A stretch of DNA of 64,000 bases from DASWJZ01 sp963739005 (GCA_963739005.1 CAVTYQ010000003.1:195343-259342), one strand, 5' to 3'; shown: positions 43,733 to 53,372, counted from the stretch's first letter. Translations and numbers: made by a program. Notes: generated from the letters alone by a model not told the origin.

Positions 43733-44956
43733 ATGGCGCGTGACATCAAGAAGGTCGTGCTCGCCTATTCGGGCGGGCTCGATACCTCGATCATCCTGAA
43801 ATGGCTGCAGACGACCTACGGCTGCGAGGTGGTGACCTTCACCGCCGATCTCGGCCAGGGCGAGGAATTGGAGCCGGCGCGCAAGAAGGCCGAGATGCTC
43901 GGCATCAAGGAGATCCACATCGAGGACCTGCGCGAGGAATTCGTCCGCGATTTCGTCTTCCCGATGTTTCGCATGAACGCGCTCTATGAGGGCGTCTATC
44001 TGCTCGGCACTTCGATCGCCCGGCCGCTGATCGCCAAGCGGCTGGTCGAGATCGCGCATCAGAGCGGCGCCGACGCGATCGCCCACGGCGCAACCGGCAA
44101 GGGCAACGACCAGGTGAGATTCGAGCTCACCGCCTACGCGCTCGATCCCAACATCAAGGTGATCGCTCCGTGGCGGGAATGGGAATTCAGGTCGCGCTCC
44201 GACCTGATCGACTTCGCCGAGAAGAATCAGATCCTCGTCACCAAGGACAAGCGCGGCGAGGCGCCGTTCTCCGTCGATGCGAACCTGCTGCACTCGTCCT
44301 CCGAGGGGAAGGTGCTGGAGGACCCGGCGAAGGAGCCGCCGCCTTACGTCTTTATGCGCACCGTCTCCCCCGAGGAGGCGCCCGACAAGGCTACGACAAT
44401 CGAGATCGGCTTCAAAAAGGGCGACGCCGTTTCAATCGACGGTAAGGCGCTATCACCGGCGACGCTTCTGACGAAGCTCAACGCGCTCGGCGGCGCGAAC
44501 GGCATCGGCCGCGTCGATCTCGTCGAAAACCGCTTCGTCGGCATGAAGAGCCGCGGCATCTACGAGACGCCGGGCGGCACGATTCTCTACAAGGCGCACC
44601 GCGCCATCGAATCGATCACGCTCGACCGCGGCGCGGCGCATTTGAAGGACGAGCTGATGCCGCGCTACGCGGAGCTCGTCTATAACGGCTTCTGGTTCGC
44701 GCCGGAGCGCGAGATGATCCAGGCCATGGCCGACAGGAGCCAGGCGAAGGTCGACGGCACGGTCCGGCTGAAGCTCTACAAGGGCAACGTCATCGTCATC
44801 GGCCGCGCCAGCGAGAACTCGCTCTACTCCGATGCGCTCGTCACCTTCGAGGACGACCGCGGCGCCTACGACCAGAAGGACGCTGCCGGGTTCATACGGC
44901 TGAACGCGCTACGCCTCCGCACGCTGGCGATGCGGGACAAGCAGGGAAAGACGTAG
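43733..44956 (+). CDS. argG: Argininosuccinate synthase
   Basis: A 407-residue cytosolic enzyme joining citrulline and aspartate with ATP to argininosuccinate in arginine synthesis. ATP PP-loop 'VLAYSGGLDTSIILKWLQ' (about residues 9-26), 'ADAIAHGATGKGNDQVRFE' (about 113-131) and 'NRFVGMKSRGIYETPGGT' are intact. It starts at ATG 43733. recQ starts 2 bp after its stop on the same strand, so the two are probably cotranscribed. Confidence 0.98.
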   Translation: MARDIKKVVLAYSGGLDTSIILKWLQTTYGCEVVTFTADLGQGEELEPARKKAEMLGIKEIHIEDLREEFVRDFVFPMFRMNALYEGVYLLGTSIARPLIAKRLVEIAHQSGADAIAHGATGKGNDQVRFELTAYALDPNIKVIAPWREWEFRSRSDLIDFAEKNQILVTKDKRGEAPFSVDANLLHSSSEGKVLEDPAKEPPPYVFMRTVSPEEAPDKATTIEIGFKKGDAVSIDGKALSPATLLTKLNALGGANGIGRVDLVENRFVGMKSRGIYETPGGTILYKAHRAIESITLDRGAAHLKDELMPRYAELVYNGFWFAPEREMIQAMADRSQAKVDGTVRLKLYKGNVIVIGRASENSLYSDALVTFEDDRGAYDQKDAAGFIRLNALRLRTLAMRDKQGKT

Positions 44957-44957
44957 G

Positions 44958-46757
44958 TTGGACGCGGACGTCCTCGGCACCGCGCTGCGAGAGACCTTCG
45001 GCTTTTCCGCGCTGCGGCCGGGTCAGGACGAGGTCGTAGCGGCGGTGATGGCGGGCGCCGATGTGCTCGCTGTCATGCCGACCGGCGCGGGGAAGTCGCT
45101 CTGCTATCAGCTCCCGGCGGTGGTGGAGGGCGGACTGACACTGGTCGTGTCGCCGCTGATCGCACTGATGCGCGACCAGGTGGCGGCGATGCGGGCGCTC
45201 GGCGTGGCGGCGGCGTCGCTCTCGTCGGCCAACGCGCACGAGGACAACATGGCGGCGCTCGACCAGGCCGCGGCGGGCGGGCTCCGCCTCCTCTATGCGG
45301 CGCCGGAGCGGCTCGCCTCGCCCGGCCTGCAGGCGCGGCTAACGAAGATCGGGCTGACGCGGCTCGCCATCGACGAGGCGCATTGCGTCTCGCAATGGGG
45401 GCATGATTTCCGCCCCGACTACCTGCAGCTCGGCGCGCTCCGCAGGGAGCTCGGCAGCCCGCCCCTCCTCGCACTGACGGCGACAGCCGACGCGATGACA
45501 CGGATCGACATCGTGCGGCGGCTCTTCGACGCGGAGCCAAAAATCTTCGTGCACGGCTTCGACCGGCCGAACATCGGCCTCGCCTTCCAGCCGAAGCGGA
45601 GCGCGCCGCGCCAGATCGCCGATTTCGTGGCGGCGCATCGTGGGCAGTCGGGCATCGTCTATTGCAGCTCGCGCAAGCGCACCGAGCGCCTCGCCGATGG
45701 GCTGTGTGCGGCCGGGCATGACGCCGTCGTCTACCATGCCGGGCTCGAGACCGCCGTCCGCACGGCGGCGCAGGACCGCTTTCAGCGCGACGATGGGGTG
45801 GTGGCGGTGGCGACGGTCGCCTTCGGCATGGGGATCGACAAGCCGGACGTGCGCTTCGTGGCGCATGCCGACCTGCCGAAGACGATCGAGTCCTACTACC
45901 AGGAGATCGGCCGCGCCGGGCGCGACGGCCTCCCCGCCGACACGCTGACGCTCTTTGGCATGGACGACATCCGCCTCCGCCGCCAGCAGATCGAGGAGAG
46001 CACGGCCGGCGAGGAGCAGAAGCGGATCGAGCGGCAGCGGCTGAACGCGCTCGTCGCGCTCTGCGAGGCGCCGGTCTGCCGGCGGCAGACGCTGCTTTCC
46101 TATTTCGGCGAGACGAGCGCGCCCTGCGGCAATTGCGATCTCTGCCTCCTCGGCGTCGCCACAGAAGACGCCACGGTGGCGGCGCGAAAGGCGCTCTCGG
46201 CGATCGCCCGCACCGGCGAGCGGTTCGGCACCGGGCATCTCGTCGCCATCCTCACCGGCGACGCCAACGAGGCGGTGCTGCGCTGGGGGCACGACAAGCT
46301 CCCCACTTTCGGCGCCGGCGCCGACATGACCAAGCGCGCGTGGAACGCCCTCTTCCGCCAGCTCTACGCCGCCGGCCACATCGAGCCCGACAACGCGCAT
46401 TTCGGCACCTGGCTGATAACGGAGAGCGGGCGCGACGTGCTCTTCGGCCGCGCCGGCTTCGCACGCCGGCCCGATGCGGCGATGGCGCCGACGCGGAAGG
46501 AGCGGCGCGCAGCGGCGGCCGTCTCCGGCGACGTCGACCCGCATCTCCTCGCCACATTGAAGAGCCTCCGCCGCCGGCTCGCGCAGGCCGCGGGCGTTCC
46601 CGCCTACGTGGTCTTTCCAGACCGGACGCTGATCGCCATGGCCGAGGCGCGACCGACCACGCTCGGTGCACTCGGCGAGTTGCACGGTGTCGGCGCCAAG
46701 AAGCTCGCCACCTACGGCAAGGCGTTCCTCGACGTGCTCGCCGAGCGCAGCGCGTAG
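44958..46757 (+). CDS. recQ: ATP-dependent DNA helicase RecQ
   Basis: A 599-residue 3'-5' superfamily 2 helicase. Motif I 'MPTGAGKSLCYQLPAVV', DEAH box 'AIDEAHCVSQWGHDFRP', motif VI 'QEIGRAGRDGLPA', an RQC zinc site with cysteines in 'CEAPVCRR' and 'CGNCDLC', a winged-helix region, and a C-terminal HRDC domain ('AQAAGVPAYVVFPDRTLIAM'). It starts at TTG 44958; no nearby ATG fits. It suppresses illegitimate recombination and restarts forks. It runs behind argG and is followed after 13 bp by a permease. Confidence 0.97.
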   Translation: MDADVLGTALRETFGFSALRPGQDEVVAAVMAGADVLAVMPTGAGKSLCYQLPAVVEGGLTLVVSPLIALMRDQVAAMRALGVAAASLSSANAHEDNMAALDQAAAGGLRLLYAAPERLASPGLQARLTKIGLTRLAIDEAHCVSQWGHDFRPDYLQLGALRRELGSPPLLALTATADAMTRIDIVRRLFDAEPKIFVHGFDRPNIGLAFQPKRSAPRQIADFVAAHRGQSGIVYCSSRKRTERLADGLCAAGHDAVVYHAGLETAVRTAAQDRFQRDDGVVAVATVAFGMGIDKPDVRFVAHADLPKTIESYYQEIGRAGRDGLPADTLTLFGMDDIRLRRQQIEESTAGEEQKRIERQRLNALVALCEAPVCRRQTLLSYFGETSAPCGNCDLCLLGVATEDATVAARKALSAIARTGERFGTGHLVAILTGDANEAVLRWGHDKLPTFGAGADMTKRAWNALFRQLYAAGHIEPDNAHFGTWLITESGRDVLFGRAGFARRPDAAMAPTRKERRAAAAVSGDVDPHLLATLKSLRRRLAQAAGVPAYVVFPDRTLIAMAEARPTTLGALGELHGVGAKKLATYGKAFLDVLAERSA

Positions 46758-46770
46758 CTCCAGGTCCTAC

Positions 46771-48012
46771 GTGACCGCTCTTTCCGTCGTCGTCTTCGTC
46801 CTCGTCTATCTCGGCATGGCGCTCGGCCGCGTGCCGGGGCTGGCGCTCGACCGAACCGGCGTCGCGCTTCTCGGGCTGATCGTGCTTCTCGCGAGCGGCG
46901 ACCTGCCGCTCGACGAGGCCGGGCGTGCGATCGACATGCCCACGATCGCGCTTCTCTTCGCGCTGATGATCCTCTCGGCGCAGTTCGAGAGCTCCGGCTT
47001 CTACGGCTGGGTCGCCGAGCGGGCGACGCACGCGGCGAAGAACCCGAAGGCAGTGCTCGCGGTGCTCGTCGCCGTCACCGGATTCCTCTCCGCGCTCCTC
47101 ACCAACGACGTGATCGCCGTCGCGCTGACGCCGCTCGTCGCCGCCGGGCTGATGGCACAGGGGCTGGAGGCGCGCCCCTACCTTGTGGCTCTCGCCGGCG
47201 CGGCGAACGCCGGCTCCGCCGCGACGCTGATCGGCAATCCGCAGAACATCCTGATCGGCCAGGCGGGGCACATCGCGTTCTGGCCTTATGTCGGCTTTGC
47301 GCTGCCGCCGACGATCGTGGCACTCGCGGCCGTTTACTTCGCCGTCGTCTTCACCTGGCGGGAAAGCTTTGCCGGCGGGCAGACGGTGGCGGCCGCGCCG
47401 GCCGAGGCGACCGCCCCGACACGCCTGAACCGTTTCCAGCTCGCCAAAGCCGTCGTCGCGGTGGTCGCGCTCGTCGCGCTCTTCCTGAGCCCGCTGCCGC
47501 GCGAACTCTCCGCGCTCGCCGTCGCCGGCGCGCTGCTTCTTTCGCGGCGCATCTCGTCGCGCGCCATGATCGGCGCGGTCGACTGGCATCTGCTTCTTCT
47601 CTTCGTCTGCCTTTTCGGCGTGACCGCGGCCTTCGCCAAGACCGGCCTCGCGGCGGACGGACTTCAATGGCTCGCCGAAAACGGCCTTCTCCCCGACCGG
47701 CTCGCGGTGATGAGCCCGCTCGCGCTCGCCGCATCGAACACAATCGGCAATGTCCCCGCCGTGATCCTGATCCTCAGGCTTCTTCCAGATCTCCCGGACG
47801 GCGCGCTCGCCGGCCTGGCGCTGCTCTCCACCTTCGCCGGCAACCTGCTTCTGACCGGCTCGCTCTGCAACATCATCGTAGCGGAGCGCGCCGCGGCAGC
47901 GGGGGCGCGACTGAGCTTCGCGGATTTCGCGCGGAGCGGCATCCCGATGACGCTTGTGAGCATCGCCGTGACCGTGGCGTGGCTCTGGTTCACGGGGCTG
48001 ATGCGGCTCTGA
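46771..48012 (+). CDS. SLC13/ArsB-type anion permease
   Basis: A 413-residue membrane protein with about eleven segments. GTG 46771 starts 'MTALSVVVFVLVYLG'. 'GRAIDMPTIALLFALMILSA', 'TGFLSALLTNDVIAVALTPL', 'AGSAATLIGNPQNILIGQ' and 'AASNTIGNVPAVILILRLL' are the paired 'TN/SN' motif patterns of the ion transporter (IT) superfamily, near ArsB and SLC13 permeases. Likely an anion or dicarboxylate/sodium symporter; no arsR or arsC genes are nearby. It overlaps no other gene and ends near a family A repeat. Confidence 0.9.
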   Translation: MTALSVVVFVLVYLGMALGRVPGLALDRTGVALLGLIVLLASGDLPLDEAGRAIDMPTIALLFALMILSAQFESSGFYGWVAERATHAAKNPKAVLAVLVAVTGFLSALLTNDVIAVALTPLVAAGLMAQGLEARPYLVALAGAANAGSAATLIGNPQNILIGQAGHIAFWPYVGFALPPTIVALAAVYFAVVFTWRESFAGGQTVAAAPAEATAPTRLNRFQLAKAVVAVVALVALFLSPLPRELSALAVAGALLLSRRISSRAMIGAVDWHLLLLFVCLFGVTAAFAKTGLAADGLQWLAENGLLPDRLAVMSPLALAASNTIGNVPAVILILRLLPDLPDGALAGLALLSTFAGNLLLTGSLCNIIVAERAAAAGARLSFADFARSGIPMTLVSIAVTVAWLWFTGLMRL

Positions 48013-48041
48013 CGTGAAAACAGTTGCCGCTCCATCTCAAC

Positions 48042-48142
48042 GTCGTCATCGCCGGACTTGATGCGGCAATCCACTTCGTGGCGGTCGCGGGTGTCGGGAG
48101 CGTTACGGAATGGATGCCCGGATCAAGTCCGGGCGCGACGAC
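48042..48142. repeat. Palindromic repeat, family A (complete inverted pair)
   Basis: 'GTCGTCATCGCCGGACTTGA' on the left and 'GATCAAGTCCGGGCGCGACG' on the right, with divergent centre. It follows the permease stop by 30 bp and begins the long non-coding stretch that reaches 48599. Confidence 0.88.
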
Positions 48143-48599
48143 ATAGAAGTACGCGCCTCCATCCCGCGGCCTTTCGGGCCCGGGTGGAAAAGAGGGGTGC
48201 GGGGCGCCTTCGGGGCACCTGGTGCTGCGGTCCCGAAGGACCGCAAAGAAGATGTGTGCCGGCGCCCGCTTGGCGCCCCGCGCGGAGGAGAGGCTTGCTC
48301 TGTGCGACCCCGGGACATCTACCTTTCTTCCCAATCAGCCGTCCCCTTTCAGGGATTGCTTCACGCCAGGTGTTTTTGCTCGGCCGCACAGCTTGGACCC
48401 TGCGACGGTGCATCGGGGCGTCACGCCCTTCACCGCTACAGCTCCGCATCCCCACCCCGTCAGGTCGACGCCGGCCGACGCCCTCAGCGGGCAGGGATGG
48501 CGCGGAGCATAAGCGCGGATTTCCGCGCGGGCATAAATCGGGCGTTATCCCGACAGCGCCGTGGCAGAATGTCAGTCAGAGGAATGAGCGCGTGGGAAA
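48143..48599 (+). other. Long non-coding region with several hairpins
   Basis: 457 bp with no convincing gene on either strand. It has a run of compact hairpins: 'GGGGCGCC-TTC-GGGGCACC'-type near 48201, TGCGGTCC-CGAA-GGACCGCA (perfect 8 bp with a CGAA tetraloop, 48226-48245) and GGCGCC-CGCTT-GGCGCC (about 48261-48277). Similar text recurs, as I remember it, in many Hyphomicrobiales genomes as spurious short 'proteins'. It could be a repetitive element or a structured RNA. Confidence 0.45.
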
Positions 48600-49235
48600 A
48601 TGAAGCGGCGGCAGAAACCGGGAAGCGTGAGAGCCCTTGAAGAGCTGGGCCGCGTGCCGCTCAGCGAGAATTTCTTCATGCGCGATTTCCTTCATTCGGA
48701 GATCGCGAATTTCTTCGGCATTCCGAATTTTCCCGACGATCCGGATCTTGCGATCGAAGCCGGCGCGGCGCTCTGCGCAAATCTGCTCGAGCCACTGCGC
48801 GAAAAATTCGGGCGCATCTCGATCCGCTCCGCCTACCGAACGCCGGAAGTGAACCGCTACGGCAACGAGCGCGGCTTCAATTGCGCGCAGAACGAAAGGA
48901 GCCTCGCCAGCCACATCTGGGATCGCCGCGACGCGAACGGCGAGATCGGCGCGATGGCGACGATCGTCGTGCACGCGCTGATCCCCTACTACCAGCGGAC
49001 CGGCCGCTGGGAGGCGATGGCGTGGTGGGTGCACGACCACCTGCCCTATTCGGAGATGGAGTTCTTTCCGAAATACGCGGCTTTCAATCTCGGCTGGCGC
49101 GAGCGCCCGCGCCGCGCGATCCGAAGCTACATCCCGCCCCGCCTCGGCTGGCTGACGAAGCCCAAAATGGCGAACCAGGACCTCGGACGACACGATAGCG
49201 ACTACGCCGATTTCCTCGGCACATTGACACGATGA
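48600..49235 (+). CDS. Peptidase M15-like protein of unknown function
   Basis: A 211-residue protein. 'RISIRSAYRTPEVNRYGNER' resembles the S-x-Y-R-T/S region of M15 (D-Ala-D-Ala carboxypeptidase/hedgehog-type) zinc enzymes, 'SLASHIWDRRDANGE' could hold the His and Asp ligands, and 'WWVHDHLPYSEMEFFPKYAA' the last His. The H-to-D spacing is one residue shorter than in standard M15 proteins, so activity is uncertain. No signal peptide is obvious. Conserved 'hypothetical' proteins of this form occur in alphaproteobacteria. Confidence 0.75.
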   Translation: MKRRQKPGSVRALEELGRVPLSENFFMRDFLHSEIANFFGIPNFPDDPDLAIEAGAALCANLLEPLREKFGRISIRSAYRTPEVNRYGNERGFNCAQNERSLASHIWDRRDANGEIGAMATIVVHALIPYYQRTGRWEAMAWWVHDHLPYSEMEFFPKYAAFNLGWRERPRRAIRSYIPPRLGWLTKPKMANQDLGRHDSDYADFLGTLTR

Positions 49236-49277
49236 GTGATGCCGGTCGCGCCGAAGGCGGCCGCGAGCGTGTCCGGG

Positions 49278-50255
49278 TCAGTGGATCAGCACCGGCTCCA
49301 GGTCGAAGAAGGCGAGCGGCACCTCCTCGCAAGTCGTCACCAGCACCTTCATGTCGCGGTCGATATCGATGCCTTTCGGGCCGCCTTCCTGCGGATTGGC
49401 CCGGCCGCGCAAATAGGCCTCGTCGCTCATGACCCGCATCGATGTCGCGGGGTCGCGCGAGCCGCGCCAATCGCCGTCGGCGCTTGAATAGACGCGTACG
49501 AAGGGCTCACCCGCATCGGCGACGACGATGAACCGGCCATCGGCGGCGAACCGCACCCCGTGCGGATAGCTCACCCCGCGAAGAGTACCGACCGGCGGTG
49601 ACCGCCGGTTCAACAGCCATGTGTTGCGAAAGATCAGAACGCTGCTCGTATCGTGATTGCTGACGGCGATCCAGCGCTCGCAGGGGCTGACGGCCATGGC
49701 GTCGGGGACGCGGAGCCCGCTTTCCAGCAGCACCCTGTTCCGGGCGACGCGCAGCCGCGCCCGTCCATCGAGAGCATGCCGGGTCACCCGGTTTGCGTAG
49801 CTGTTGCAGACGAGAATGTCGTAGCGGTCGCGGCCGCGGGCGATGACGGCCACCGCGCCCGGCGACCTTATCTTGCGAAATGCCGCCGCCTCGTCGACCG
49901 GCTGCACAGGGACCGTCACGTTGCGCTCTTCCGAGCCGCGCGGCGGAATCTTGATGACCGGCACTGTTCCCTTGCGATCGGCGACAATCAGGGTCTCGGA
50001 ATCGAGGAACGCAAGGCCGTGCGGATGCCGCAGACCGGGCGACGCGATCGCGACGACGCCGCTCAGCGCAATTGTCTTCCTCCTCGTCGAGGAATCCATC
50101 TCGACATCGATGAAAACGCAGGTCCCGGCGTTGAAACTCGCAAACGCCAGCCGCCGATTGTCCGGCGAGAACATCACGTCTTCCGTGCGGCCCAGAGAGG
50201 CGATGGCGCTCCACGCGTTGTCGGATGCCGTGAACGCAATCTGATTTTCCAACAC
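49278..50255 (-). CDS. YncE-like beta-propeller protein of unknown function
   Basis: A 325-residue protein with repeated strand blocks ending in phrases like 'DVMFSPDNRRLAFASF', 'HPHGLAFLDSETLIVAD', 'DAMAVSPCERWIAVSNHD' and 'YPHGVRFAADGRFIVVADAG', each resembling one blade of a seven-bladed lactonase/YncE/WD40-like propeller. No signal peptide is visible, which is odd for the YncE group. No catalytic motif can be singled out. It is alone on its strand, between the M15-like gene and the MFS gene. Confidence 0.8.
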   Translation of the reverse strand: MLENQIAFTASDNAWSAIASLGRTEDVMFSPDNRRLAFASFNAGTCVFIDVEMDSSTRRKTIALSGVVAIASPGLRHPHGLAFLDSETLIVADRKGTVPVIKIPPRGSEERNVTVPVQPVDEAAAFRKIRSPGAVAVIARGRDRYDILVCNSYANRVTRHALDGRARLRVARNRVLLESGLRVPDAMAVSPCERWIAVSNHDTSSVLIFRNTWLLNRRSPPVGTLRGVSYPHGVRFAADGRFIVVADAGEPFVRVYSSADGDWRGSRDPATSMRVMSDEAYLRGRANPQEGGPKGIDIDRDMKVLVTTCEEVPLAFFDLEPVLIH

Positions 50256-50346
50256 GAGGCCCCGATCCAGCTAAGGCTTCAATATTGGCAGCTATCGCGC
50301 CGACGAGCCAGACCGCAACGGCTCGGGCCGTCCGCGCCGACGAACT

Positions 50347-51593
50347 CTACTCCGCCGGCGCGGGCGGCTTGATGATCCGGTCGGCGATGCTCTCCAGCAT
50401 CGGCTGGCGGCCAAGCAGGGCGCGCGAGCCGTAGTGCGCTGCGACCGCGATCGCGATCATCACCGGGATGATCGTGGCGACGGAAAAGACCGGCCGGCCA
50501 AGCCACGCGGAAACCGCCGATCCGAGAAAGCCGCCGCCCATCTGGAAGAAGCCCATCAGCGCCGCCGCCGATCCGGCGATGTCGGGAAAATAGGCGAGCG
50601 CGGAGGTCTGCATCGACGGCGAGATGAACGCGATGCCGAAGGCGAAGAGCCCGATCGGCCCCATCACGCCGAAGAAGCTCGGCGGCTCGATGCGAAGGAC
50701 GGTCGCGAGCAGGACGCCGGCAATGGCGATCATGAGCATGCCGAACGGAACCAGCCGATGCGCCTGGAAGAGGCGAAGGAGCCGCCGCATCACGAGCGCG
50801 CCGACCAGATAGGAGCCGGACTGCATGATCATCGAGAAGCCGAACTGCGTCGGCGTCAGCCCGACCTCGTCGATCATGACGAAGGGAAGCAGCGTCGCCA
50901 TCGTGTAGAGCGCGCCGGCGGTGCAGTCGAAGACGATGCTCGGACCGAGAAAGGCCGGGCTGACGATGAGACGTCCATAGTTGCTGAGAAGCCGGGCGGG
51001 CCTGAGCCGCGAGGGGTCGGGATTGCTCAGCGTCTCCGGCGTCAGCGTCAGCAGCACGATCGTCAGAATCGCGCCATAGCCGACCATGAAGGCGAAGATC
51101 GACTGCCAGCCGAAGAGATCGAGCGCGATGCCGCCGATCGTCGGCGAGGCGGCCGGGCCGATCGCGAGGAGCACGCCGATCATGTTCATGATGCGCACCG
51201 ACGCGTCGCCGGTGTGGAGGTCGCGCACCATGGCGCGGGCAATGGAGACGCCTGCCGCCGCGCCGATCCCCTGTACGAGCCGCGCGGCGAGAAGCCATTC
51301 CACCGACGGGGCACTCGCCGCGATGACGCTGCCGACGAGGTAGATGAATGTGAAGGCGAGCGCGACCCGCCGCCGCCCGAACGCGTCGGAGAGCGGCCCG
51401 CAGACGAGCTGGGAGAGCGCGAAGCCGGCGAAATAGCTGGTCAGCGTCAGCTTGATCGTGGCGACGTCGGTGGAGAAGACGTGCACCAGCTGCGGCATCG
51501 CCGGGGTGTAAAGAGAAAGCGAGATCGGGCCGAGCGCCACCAGGAGCCGCCGATCACGGAGAGCTTTCCCTCGCTCATGACGGGCTTCGTCAT
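50347..51593 (-). CDS. MFS transporter, Bcr/CflA family, with N-terminal frameshift
   Basis: A 12-segment multidrug exporter. The expected start at 51593 (ATG overlapping the marR stop, ATGA) reads 'MTKPVMSEGKLSVIGG' and then loses its frame at about 51543-51549, where one base is missing; the next frame, with a possible GTG at 51540, reads 'MALGPISLSLYTPAMPQLV' and stays open to 50347. 'GPLSDAFGRRRVALAF' is the MFS motif. Using the GTG would cut the first membrane segment short. It forms an operon with the MarR gene, which probably represses it. Confidence 0.88.
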
Positions 51594-52045
51594 GCAGCGA
51601 CGTCCTTCGCGGCGGCGGAGAGGTTGTCGCGCATATGTTCCAGCGCCCGGCCGACGACCTCCACCTCCCGCTCCGAAAGGCCGGCGGCAGCCTGCCTGCG
51701 GACGCCGCGCGCGATGGTCTCGAGCTTTTCGAGGAACGGCGCCGCCGTCGCCGTCACCTTGACGATCTTGGCGCGGCGGTCGGTCGGATCGGTTTCGCGC
51801 GCGACCAGGCCACGCGCCTCCAGCTTGTCGAGGAAGTTCACCAGCGTCATCGGCTCGATGCTCATGCGCTCCGCAAGCGCGGCCTGGCGGATGCCGTCCT
51901 GCCGCGCGGCATGAAACAGCGTCCGCGATTCGCCGACGGTTATTTCGAGCCCGGCGGAAGCGATCGCGGTCTCGAAGCGCCGCCGCACCGAGCGCGAGAC
52001 GTCACCCACAAGGAAGGCGATCGTGTCGGGTCCCGACCTCTTCAT
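51590..52045 (-). CDS. MarR family transcriptional regulator
   Basis: A 151-residue winged-helix regulator: 'RQAALAERMSIEPMTLVNFL' recognition region and 'DKLEARGLVARETDPTDRRA' wing, the MarR hallmark. It is cotranscribed with, and overlaps by four bases, the MFS exporter gene, so it is likely its ligand-responsive repressor. The upstream gap to the protease gene is AT-rich ('TATAGTATGATAGCCTTACT' near 52056), with an imperfect palindrome fitting a MarR operator. Confidence 0.94.
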   Translation of the reverse strand: MKRSGPDTIAFLVGDVSRSVRRRFETAIASAGLEITVGESRTLFHAARQDGIRQAALAERMSIEPMTLVNFLDKLEARGLVARETDPTDRRAKIVKVTATAAPFLEKLETIARGVRRQAAAGLSEREVEVVGRALEHMRDNLSAAAKDVAA

Positions 52046-52051
52046 AGCTCT

Positions 52052-52080
52052 GCCTTATAGTATGATAGCCTTACTAATTA
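52052..52080 (-). promoter_or_regulatory. Possible MarR operator/promoter
   Basis: AT-rich block 'TTATAGTATGATAGCCTTAC' just upstream of the MarR start, in strong contrast to the GC-rich surroundings; it includes an imperfect dyad. Assignment is by position. Confidence 0.45.
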
Positions 52081-52182
52081 TTCATCGACGCGGCGGCGTC
52101 AAGAGGGCCTTCCCTGGCGATCAAACATTGAATGCCGCGCTCGCCTGCATACGTTAGGGAGGAACCCCGCGGAGGCACATTC

Positions 52183-53313
52183 ATGTCCTGGTCCTTCCCG
52201 ATCGGCCGGCTTTTCGGCTCGGAAGTCCGCGTCCACGTCACGTTTTTCCTGCTGCTCGCCTGGATCGCAATCGCCCACTACCAGCAGGGCGGCACGCAGG
52301 CGGCGGTCGAAGGGGTGGCGTTCATTCTGGTGCTCTTCGCCTGCGTCGTCGCGCACGAGTTCGGGCATGCCCTCGCCGCGCGCCGCTACGGCATCCGGAC
52401 GCCCGACATCACGCTGCTTCCGATCGGCGGACTCGCGCGGCTCGAGCGCATGCCGGAAGACCCGCGCCAGGAGATCATCGTCGCGCTCGCCGGGCCGGCG
52501 GTGAACGTCGTCATCGCGGCGGTGCTGATCCTGTTCCTGAATTCGAGCTTCAGCCTGGACGCGTTGCAGCGGCTCGACAATCCGAGCGTGAGCTTCCTGG
52601 CGCGCCTCGCCTCGGTGAACATCTTCCTCGTGCTCTTCAATCTGATACCGGCGTTTCCGATGGACGGCGGCCGCGTGTTCCGCGCGCTGCTGGCAATCTG
52701 GTATCCGCGCCGGCAGGCGACCAACATCGCGGCGAAGGTCGGGCAGGCGCTCGCCTTCGGCTTCGGCTTCCTCGGCCTCGTCGGCGGCAATCCGTTGCTG
52801 ATCTTCATCGCCATCTTCGTCTACCTCGCGGCGACGGCGGAGGCGCAGATGGTCGGGCTGCAGGACGTGTCGCGACATCTCGGCGTCGGCGACGCCATGA
52901 TCACGCGCTACGAAGCGCTCGGGCCGCAGGCGACGATCGGCGACGCCGCGGATCTTCTGCTTCGAACGACGCAGCACGAATTTCCCGTCGTCGACGGCGC
53001 TGGCAAGCTCCGCGGTCTTCTGACCCGCAACGCCATGGTGGCGGCGCTGTCGAAATCCGGCGCGACGACGCCGGTGATCGAGGCCATGGCCGCGGACGTG
53101 CCGACCGTTCCGATCGGATCGCGGCTGGAGAAGGCGCTGCAGCTCCTGCAACAGCGAAGCGCGCCGGCGGTCGGCGTCGTCGACCGCAACGGCAAGCTCG
53201 TCGGCTATGTCACCTCGGAGAACGTCGGCGAGCTGATGATGGTCGAGCAGGCGGGCGTCGCAATCAGGGACAGCCGCGCCGCCCGCCCCACCGGTCCGCT
53301 GCTTCCGCGCTGA
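52183..53313 (+). CDS. Site-2 protease family zinc metalloprotease with CBS domains
   Basis: A 376-residue integral membrane protease. Zinc motif 'AHEFGHALAARRYG' (HExxH at residues 58-62) and 'LFNLIPAFPMDGGRVF' (third ligand Asp, about residues 152-163) are intact. Two C-terminal CBS motifs ('FPVVDGAGKLRGLLTR', 'VGVVDRNGKLVGYVTS') probably sense nucleotides. S2P enzymes cut membrane-bound regulators such as anti-sigma factors. The start ATG 52183 ('MSWSFPIGRLFG') is typical. Target unknown. Confidence 0.95.
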   Translation: MSWSFPIGRLFGSEVRVHVTFFLLLAWIAIAHYQQGGTQAAVEGVAFILVLFACVVAHEFGHALAARRYGIRTPDITLLPIGGLARLERMPEDPRQEIIVALAGPAVNVVIAAVLILFLNSSFSLDALQRLDNPSVSFLARLASVNIFLVLFNLIPAFPMDGGRVFRALLAIWYPRRQATNIAAKVGQALAFGFGFLGLVGGNPLLIFIAIFVYLAATAEAQMVGLQDVSRHLGVGDAMITRYEALGPQATIGDAADLLLRTTQHEFPVVDGAGKLRGLLTRNAMVAALSKSGATTPVIEAMAADVPTVPIGSRLEKALQLLQQRSAPAVGVVDRNGKLVGYVTSENVGELMMVEQAGVAIRDSRAARPTGPLLPR

Positions 53314-53323
53314 ACAGCTGACG

Positions 53324-53372
53324 CTCACTCGTGATAGCGGTAGGAACCGACCTCGCACACGTTTGGAAAATC
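53324..53372 (-). pseudogene. Remnant of a second copy of the small secreted protein at 56768
   Basis: The minus strand reads 'NVCEVGSYRYHE' and stop, closely matching the end 'NICEVGTYRYTD' of the gene at 56768. Only about 16 codons remain and no start exists. It lies right next to the Ala-rich protein gene, so the 53.4-56.7 kb block is bounded by the gene on one side and its tail fragment on the other. Confidence 0.65.
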
